DNA from: Pararge aegeria | Lineage: Eukaryota > Arthropoda > Insecta > Lepidoptera > Nymphalidae | DNA: 64,000 bases | NCBI RefSeq assembly: GCF_905163445.1 | Contig: NC_053184.1 | Coordinates: forward strand, 11,594,001 to 11,658,000 | Reading direction: 5' to 3' | Shown: positions 58,926 through 64,000 of the stretch, one piece after another | How positions within the stretch are numbered: the stretch's first letter is position 1 | Layout: each line of letters starts with the position of its first letter | Notes under the pieces: model-generated | The model's input: only the letters and a program-made list of their open reading frames with translations | What the model was told of the DNA's origin: nothing | The model's database searches: none | Made by a program: the position numbers and the translations under genes

Positions 58926-60049
58926 CACCACCAAACAAAATTATAAGATGAAATTAGGTTTGATGCTCTTCTTTTTGATCTGTTTGAATAAGTGGCTACC
59001 AAGGCTTGAAGCCTGAGTGACAGTTAAACCATTATTGATTTAATAATATGATCACTACCATCTTCCTATAATTCTCAAAAAACACACAGACAACCAATCG
59101 GTTTTTTTTTGTTTTTTTTGTATATTAATGTGTTATAGTAATAAGTGGTGAGTAATATTTTCTCTTCCATCAGCAATTGGACATTTAAAAGTAGAAAAGT
59201 GGAAGACGAAATAGGTATTGCGTATAATTATGCAATCGTTTTACAAGACACGGGTAATATTAAAATATCGTCTATAAACAAAAGAAATATACCCAATTGT
59301 TATAATTAATAGGAAAATATATCAATAATTGGTAGACAACTGTGGTGTTAATGTAAATCTATAACAATTTACTAAAAAAAAGCTATAGATAAAACAACGC
59401 ACAACTTCCATCCATCACCTGCCCAATCAGATAGAAGAAATAAAAAGTACATATTTAAATCGCCTTAGTCCATTACCCGAACCACCTTAATTGAGGAGAC
59501 GGCATAGAAAAACATTTTTACTGTTTGACATGGCCGAGGTAAATGACAAAAGTCAATCTATACATCAATCGCCAAACATAGGAAATTTTGGAGGTAACAC
59601 GCGACTACTCAATAATGTACGAAATATCGATGTGGGGCATCGCCACTGTGCGTGGACATCCCTGGCCAAATGTTGTTTTAGAGCGGAAATTAATGACTTA
59701 TACAGGTACCATGTAATACTTGCTACTTTATAAATTTATGGGCTCTGCCACGCGGTCTCTCCCGCGTTAACGTGTTGTTATTTCTTTGAGCCAATCTTGC
59801 TCAACAAATACATATACTAACTTTAATAGAATCATACTTTTACAAATTATACGCATACAACAGGCGCCATCACAACCGCTGGAACCAGCAATAATATTTA
59901 ATGAACAAATAAAATTAAATTCAAAATAAAATACGTTTGCAAAATAGGCGTAATATAATGACAGCTGTGTATGTGATCATTTAGACCGCATATATTTTGT
60001 TTATATTCTTCATAATAAGTACCTAACGTATATTGATTTATAAATATTT
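58926..60049. other. Anonymous DNA
   Basis: No repeat recognised. The 80-codon frame at 59491-59733 has no identifiable domain. Confidence 0.45.
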
Positions 60050-60255
60050 TAAACTAGCTATTATCCGCGTTCTTTGTCAACGTTTATAAAGGTTTTGTAC
60101 AGACCCGGTTTATTTTGCTTGGAAAGAAGTCTCCTATGTTACTCTCCGTCTTATCAACTAACTGTATGCCAAAAATCAAGTTGATCGGTTGCTTACTTAG
60201 GGCTTTAATGAAGGACAAACTCAGATAAACACACTTTAATATTAGTAAGGATTTA
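60050..60255 (+). repeat. Interspersed repeat, short diverged GTTGCCC type
   Basis: AAACTAGCTATTATCCGCGT at the start and ACTTTAATATTAGTAAGGAT at the end frame a diverged copy. CAAGTTGATCGGTTGCTTAC is in the middle. A minus-strand frame across it is incidental. Confidence 0.45.
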
Positions 60256-60477
60256 TAGTCGTAGCTACTTATGGTGCAATATATGCAATTAAAATGTGAA
60301 ACTAATAAAGAACTTTTAAATTTTTCCCGCTCCCCGCCCAATTTTTTTAATATTAACTACTGGCACTTCCTGCTCTGCCTTGTAATATTAGTAAAGAAAT
60401 AAGGACTCTATCTTCAATAATATAGTATTATTTGACCAAAACGATTTAGTCCTTTGAAAATCGACGTGTTGACATTA

Positions 60478-60640
60478 GAGGCACGGGGGCAGCGGCAGCG
60501 CCGCTAGCCAAAAGAGTAGGGTGGCCAGGAGGGCAGTAGGTGGTTGCCAAATGACACCTGACTATCAATTATTCACACAAATTTCCCCACATTTGCGTGT
60601 GGAAGACAAATAGACGCTTTAACGCATCGAAAGTCAATAT
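60478..60640. promoter_or_regulatory. Short GC-rich island
   Basis: GGCACGGGGGCAGCGGCAGC, GCCGCTAGCC and GTGGCCAGGAGGGCAGTAGG stand out from AT-rich flanks. A run of mixed sequence (GACTATCAATTATTCACACA) follows. No frame. Confidence 0.2.
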
Positions 60641-60789
60641 GTTTTAGTACGCTTAACTACTGTGCTAAGGATATTTTGCTTTTTTTTTTAATAAGTGATG
60701 GTGCTTAAAGTGGAACACGCTTGCCTTAGATATTGTCTATTTTGCGTCGTCCAATCTTTGCTGTGCGTTTTATAGACGAGAATTAAGCA

Positions 60790-60925
60790 CTTCGTACATA
60801 TCAAGTTATATAGGTACTTAGGATATAATATGACATATGTATGACATATGCATGTATGTATGAAACTTCGTACGTATCAAGTTATATAGGTATTTAGTTT
60901 ATAATAAGACATATGTATTGATTAA
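60790..60925 (+). repeat. 76-bp tandem duplication
   Basis: CTTCGTACATATCAAGTTAT at 60790 and CTTCGTACGTATCAAGTTAT at 60866 start two units that stay alike through TATAGGTA, TATAATA and GACATATGTAT. The spacing is 76 bp and the second unit is incomplete. Confidence 0.8.
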
Positions 60926-60954
60926 ACTTAGAAAGTATCGTAAAAAGCTGGTAA

Positions 60955-61100
60955 ACATGAATGAATGAATGAATGAATACACTTTTATTGTACACCACAG
61001 AGAAAATTTACAGATAAACATATACAACAGCACAATAAGGTAGAACGTACAATTTGGCGGCCTTATCGCTAAATAGCGATCTCTTCCAGGCAACCAAAGG
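60955..61100 (-). mobile_element. LINE 3' UTR with ATTC-repeat tail
   Basis: On the minus strand the sequence runs from GGTTGCCTGGAAGAGATCGC through ATAAGGCCGCCAAATTGTAC to GTGTACAATAAAAGTGTATT, then ends in a short run of ATTC units (seen as GAAT repeats at 60959-60978 on the plus strand). This architecture, a conserved 3' UTR with an internal AATAAA and a simple-repeat tail, is one I recognise from lepidopteran LINE copies. No coding sequence is left. Confidence 0.6.
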
Positions 61101-61489
61101 CATACAAGAAAATGTTATAAGAAATAAGTAGGTGGTACAACAAACAAAATTAAATATTAGGACTTAAAACTAAATTAACATAAAAAAAAAACATAAAACA
61201 TAGTATATACTAAATATAACATACTAAAGATATGTACAAAAATATAAAATATATTCCATACATATATACAAACATATAAACATACAAATACGCTACTATA
61301 AATACTTGATAAAAAAAAAAATATAAAAAAAAAAGAACCCTCAAAAATATGTAGAAAACGAAATAAACAAAAAAATAAACAAAACATGATTGATAAACAA
61401 TCTTAATAATTTTATACTGTTGGTAAAACATGCATTTTATAACAATATTATAGTATTTAAAAGACAAAACATTGCTCTTAATAAGCGAA

Positions 61490-62065
61490 AAGTCAATAAA
61501 TTACCGAGTTACTAGAAATTGACTACTTACATACATGGTTACATAATTGTAAGGGGATGGTGATAACTTCGTTCGCCAACTTAAACCTAAAGCTACGAGG
61601 GTTCCAAACGCACCCTGGTCTAAGAAGAGCCTACAACAAACTTAGCCGGGTAATTTTTTTTTGTTATCACCATCTCGCAGTAAATTTATTTAGCTATGAA
61701 GCCAGATCAATTCACACCCAAACTTTTTTATCGGTTGAGTAATCCTTAATATTATAATAGGATTTTTCTGTAAGCTTACGTTTTATATAAACTTTGAACT
61801 TATTGAGAGAAATTTCAAAGACTTCATTTGGTAATTTGTTATAAAATAATATACTTGAATGCCCTTGAATGAATTTGCAATAAACGAGTTTATTTTGCTT
61901 CTAATATTTATATTGTTACAGTCCATTTTCTTTTTAATTATTTTTATTAATTTATGGACATAAATTAAATTTTCAAATATGTACTGACTATGCAACGTCA
62001 TTATTTTAACTTCTTTAAATTTATCCCGTAATGACTCTCTTGGTCCCATTTTATATATCGCCCAT
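61490..62065 (-). pseudogene. Decayed LINE reverse transcriptase tail plus 3' UTR, second family
   Basis: Reading the minus strand from 62065, the frame IYKMGPRESLRDKFKE (then TLHSQYIFENLIYVHK) matches the plus-strand family's IYKLKSRESLREKFKE (then VASQYIYNNIVFVRQ). After a frameshift it continues as FYNKLPNEVFEISLNKFK and KSYYNIKDYSTDK to a stop near 61715. The protein and the 3' UTR (ACCCGGCTAAGTTTGTTG, GGAACCCTCGTAGCTTTAGG in minus-strand sense) differ from the 56.5 kb element, so this is a distinct family. It is 5'-truncated and frameshifted. The 3' boundary is uncertain because AT-rich DNA follows. Confidence 0.65.
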
Positions 62066-62408
62066 TTTATATTTTAAAATGATTACCAAGGTAATTTCAA
62101 ACCTGCCAATGCATAATTTTAAGCAATATGTTAAAACACATTTATTACAGCGAGGTTACTATACAATTGATGAATTTCTTAATGACAAGGTTGCTTGTCC
62201 GTCTCCGCTTTCATCTCTTTCAAGATAGGAAAATTAATGTTAAATTGCTAATTGTTAATGTTGGAAAAGAGCAACTGCTGAGTTTCTTGCCGGCTTCTTT
62301 TCGGTAGTCTCCATTCTGAGCCGTTAGGAAGAGTGACACCATACAGGCAGACTTGACCTTTCAAAGGCGAGGTAAGCCTACTTGAAATAAATTAATATTG
62401 AATTTTGA
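62066..62408 (+). mobile_element. LINE 3' end, same family as the 56.5 kb copy
   Basis: The plus strand encodes MITKVISNLPMHNFKQYV, then KTHLLQRGYYTIDEF and LNDKVACPSPLSSLSR, ending with a stop at 62228. This closely parallels the last 45 residues of the 56367-57422 protein. The shared 3' UTR (GAGCAACTGCTGAGTTTCTT, CTACTTGAAATAAATTAATA) follows to about 62405. The copy begins abruptly at about 62066, where it abuts a minus-strand LINE of a related but different family. Confidence 0.8.
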
Positions 62409-63198
62409 TGCTATAATAGGGCACGAACTAGGTAAAGAATATTAATGAATGAGTGATAAGGAGGTAACTGTTTTTTATGCTCTCTGTGGAACATCGTTGG
62501 AAAATCACAGACCGAAGAATCTCTAAACCAGACACTCATGTTACCGAACTAAGTCAACGAAGTTAAACCATCCTCAAAGGTACTTATATATAATTATCTT
62601 TGCTAATATGCAAATGCAAAAATTAATTTAATGGTTTGTTCTTCAATGCTGAAGTAACCGAGCAACATTTAGAGGTGATTTTTTGCATTGTTAGATACCT
62701 AATTTTATGTACTGGACCTCATTTATGTGCCAGTTCCTACGGAATAATAATTTTATTACGCTTTGTCCTTACTGACTGACAAACAACCTATGGCGAAGGG
62801 TTAAATGTAGAACGTAGAATTTTTAGAGCTTTAACCTCATATTGAGAGGTGTATTGATTTTGATGAAAAAAGGGTAAAATAAACGTACGTTTGGACGATA
62901 CAGGATTCTCCTTTTAGTCACAGAATTCTTTCAGATTCTCTTTAGTCACAGAAAAATAGATTAAAAGCGAAAGTGGATTAATTAGTTTATCCTTCTTTGA
63001 CGCAGAACCTTTCGCAATTTGTAACAAATTAGGTATGGTTACAGAAGTAAAATAATAGTACTGACTGACGCGGCTGGTGGTAGATCAAGATTAATACCAT
63101 TCCATCAGTTCTTTGATACGTAATTTAATATATCCTTTCCTTCTATATATAATATGCTTCACGAAGTACGTCTGTACTGCTGGACTACGTGAAGCATA
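62409..63198. other. Anonymous DNA with a local inverted repeat
   Basis: ATAATATGCTTCACG at 63149-63163 and CGTGAAGCATATTAT at 63188-63202 are perfect inverted 15-mers about 24 bp apart, just before the RTE end. Otherwise empty. Confidence 0.5.
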
Positions 63199-63431
63199 TT
63201 ATATACACACACAGCTCGGAGAACCGATGGACGTTGGGGTTCCAAGTTTTGGAGTTGTACCCGCACCGGTAAGCGCAGCGTTGGTCGACCCCCAACCAGG
63301 TGGACGGACGTCATCAACGAGTCGCGAGGAGCCACTGGATACAAGCGGCCCAGAACCGTGGAGTTTGGAACGCCCTACAAAATACCTATGTCCAGCAGTG
63401 GACGTCAAACGGTATGATGTGATGATGATGC
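63199..63431 (+). mobile_element. RTE-like LINE 3' end
   Basis: One frame reads DGRWGSKFWSCTRTGKRSVG, then RPPTRWTDVINESRG, the conserved end of RTE-type endonuclease/reverse transcriptase, followed by a frameshift. The nucleotide sequence ends with AAAATACCTATGTCCAGCAG, TGGACGTC and a GATGTGATGATGATG tail. A longer frame that crosses this segment (63113-63472) is out of register with the LINE frame and is not a gene. Confidence 0.8.
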
Positions 63432-64000
63432 TGAGTGCAGACGTAAATTTCTGTGTTAAAGATCTTTATTGATTTAAGAAACCCAATATTGTAAACTATT
63501 CATGTTTCAACCTTACATGGTAGTAAAAATTAAAAGTACTTCGGGTGGGGTGGTGGTTAGCTCTTCAATAATTCAGCGCACGTATTTTGGTCACGAGGCC
63601 GATCGGCCACACTGGCCCTCTATGATTTGCCGCTACATATCCTTGAAAGGGGTTTGAATTCATTAAAACACGGTTGCTTGTGAATTGTTATTGTCTTATG
63701 GGGATTTTAGATCAGATCACTTTACCTGAGTTAAATTATTTTTCTCCAATTAGGGTTTCCAATTCAGCAAAGGCTTTATTTATATTTATTATATGTGTAG
63801 ATTAGATCAAACGCTTTTAGTTCTACTTAGGTTAGATCAGTATTAATCAATGCGCCAGGTTAAGCTTTAACCAAGTAGATAGGTCACATAATAATGCAGC
63901 CGATAACGTCCACTGCTGAACATATTATGTTCTTTGTAAGGTCCCATCTACTCCCCTATTAGCACTTCAAATAACACTGCGTTTTCCAGTGCGAGGTAGC
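63432..64000. other. Anonymous DNA to window edge
   Basis: Nothing recognised after the RTE tail. Confidence 0.45.

Noticed and set aside
59491..59733. 80-codon frame starting MRRRHRKTF
   Set aside because: No domain, no splice context and composition typical of chance frames.
61783..62408. Simple twin-priming 5' inversion of one LINE
   Set aside because: The two arms overlap in protein coverage and differ in sequence and 3' UTR, so they belong to different families.
63113..63472. 119-codon plus-strand frame
   Set aside because: It crosses the RTE 3' end out of register; the LINE-like protein is in a different frame.
1..64000. CRISPR array, operon, riboswitch or prokaryotic promoter
   Set aside because: Repeat content and composition are those of an insect nuclear genome; no regularly spaced repeat-spacer pattern was seen.

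Overview
This window is nuclear DNA from an insect, almost certainly a moth or butterfly (Lepidoptera). It is AT-rich and contains no host gene that can be supported. Its interspersed repeats are of types I recognise from lepidopteran genomes: tRNA-derived SINEs with Pol III A and B boxes, RTE-like LINE 3' ends finishing in GATGATGATG, Jockey/CR1-like LINEs finishing in TTTGAATT repeats, and the unclassified repeat that begins GTTGCCCGCGACTTCGTCTG and ends TAATATTAGTAGG. Bacterial operon logic, tRNA or rRNA genes and CRISPR arrays are absent. The simplest reading is an intergenic region or a very large intron. Layout: 1-7.4 kb is mostly anonymous, with decayed SINE and RTE pieces. At 7588-9804 lies a striking 2.2 kb foldback element with two arms of about 936 bp and no net indel between them; it sits at a TA site inside an older LINE 3' end whose two halves flank it. 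10-13 kb holds an RTE 3' end and a minus-strand reverse-transcriptase remnant. 13-27 kb is a repeat-poor, desert-like stretch with GC-richer islands that could be regulatory DNA, plus a 30-bp-arm hairpin at 22.1 kb. 27.7-49.5 kb is repeat-dense: a pogo-like DNA transposon (31320-32533) with perfect 23-bp terminal inverted repeats, TA target duplication and a broken transposase; four copies of one SINE family and five of a second, including one SINE inserted into another; a 55-bp triplicated repeat; several LINE 3' ends; and two long hairpins at 42.5-42.7 kb. 49.5-56.3 kb is again mostly anonymous, with GC islands at 50.2 and 53.1 kb. The only long open reading frame, 56367-57422, is the 5'-truncated but still open C-terminal part of a LINE reverse transcriptase with the FADD catalytic motif. 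60.9-62.4 kb contains LINE 3' ends in both orientations, with two related families meeting head to head near 62066. An RTE 3' end lies at 63.2 kb. Most pieces act independently as mobile-element remains. The interactions visible are nesting (foldback inside LINE, SINE inside SINE) and the cis structure of the pogo-like element (terminal repeats, repeated subterminal motif, apparent 5'-UTR intron, remnant transposase). All family names come from recognition by eye without database support.
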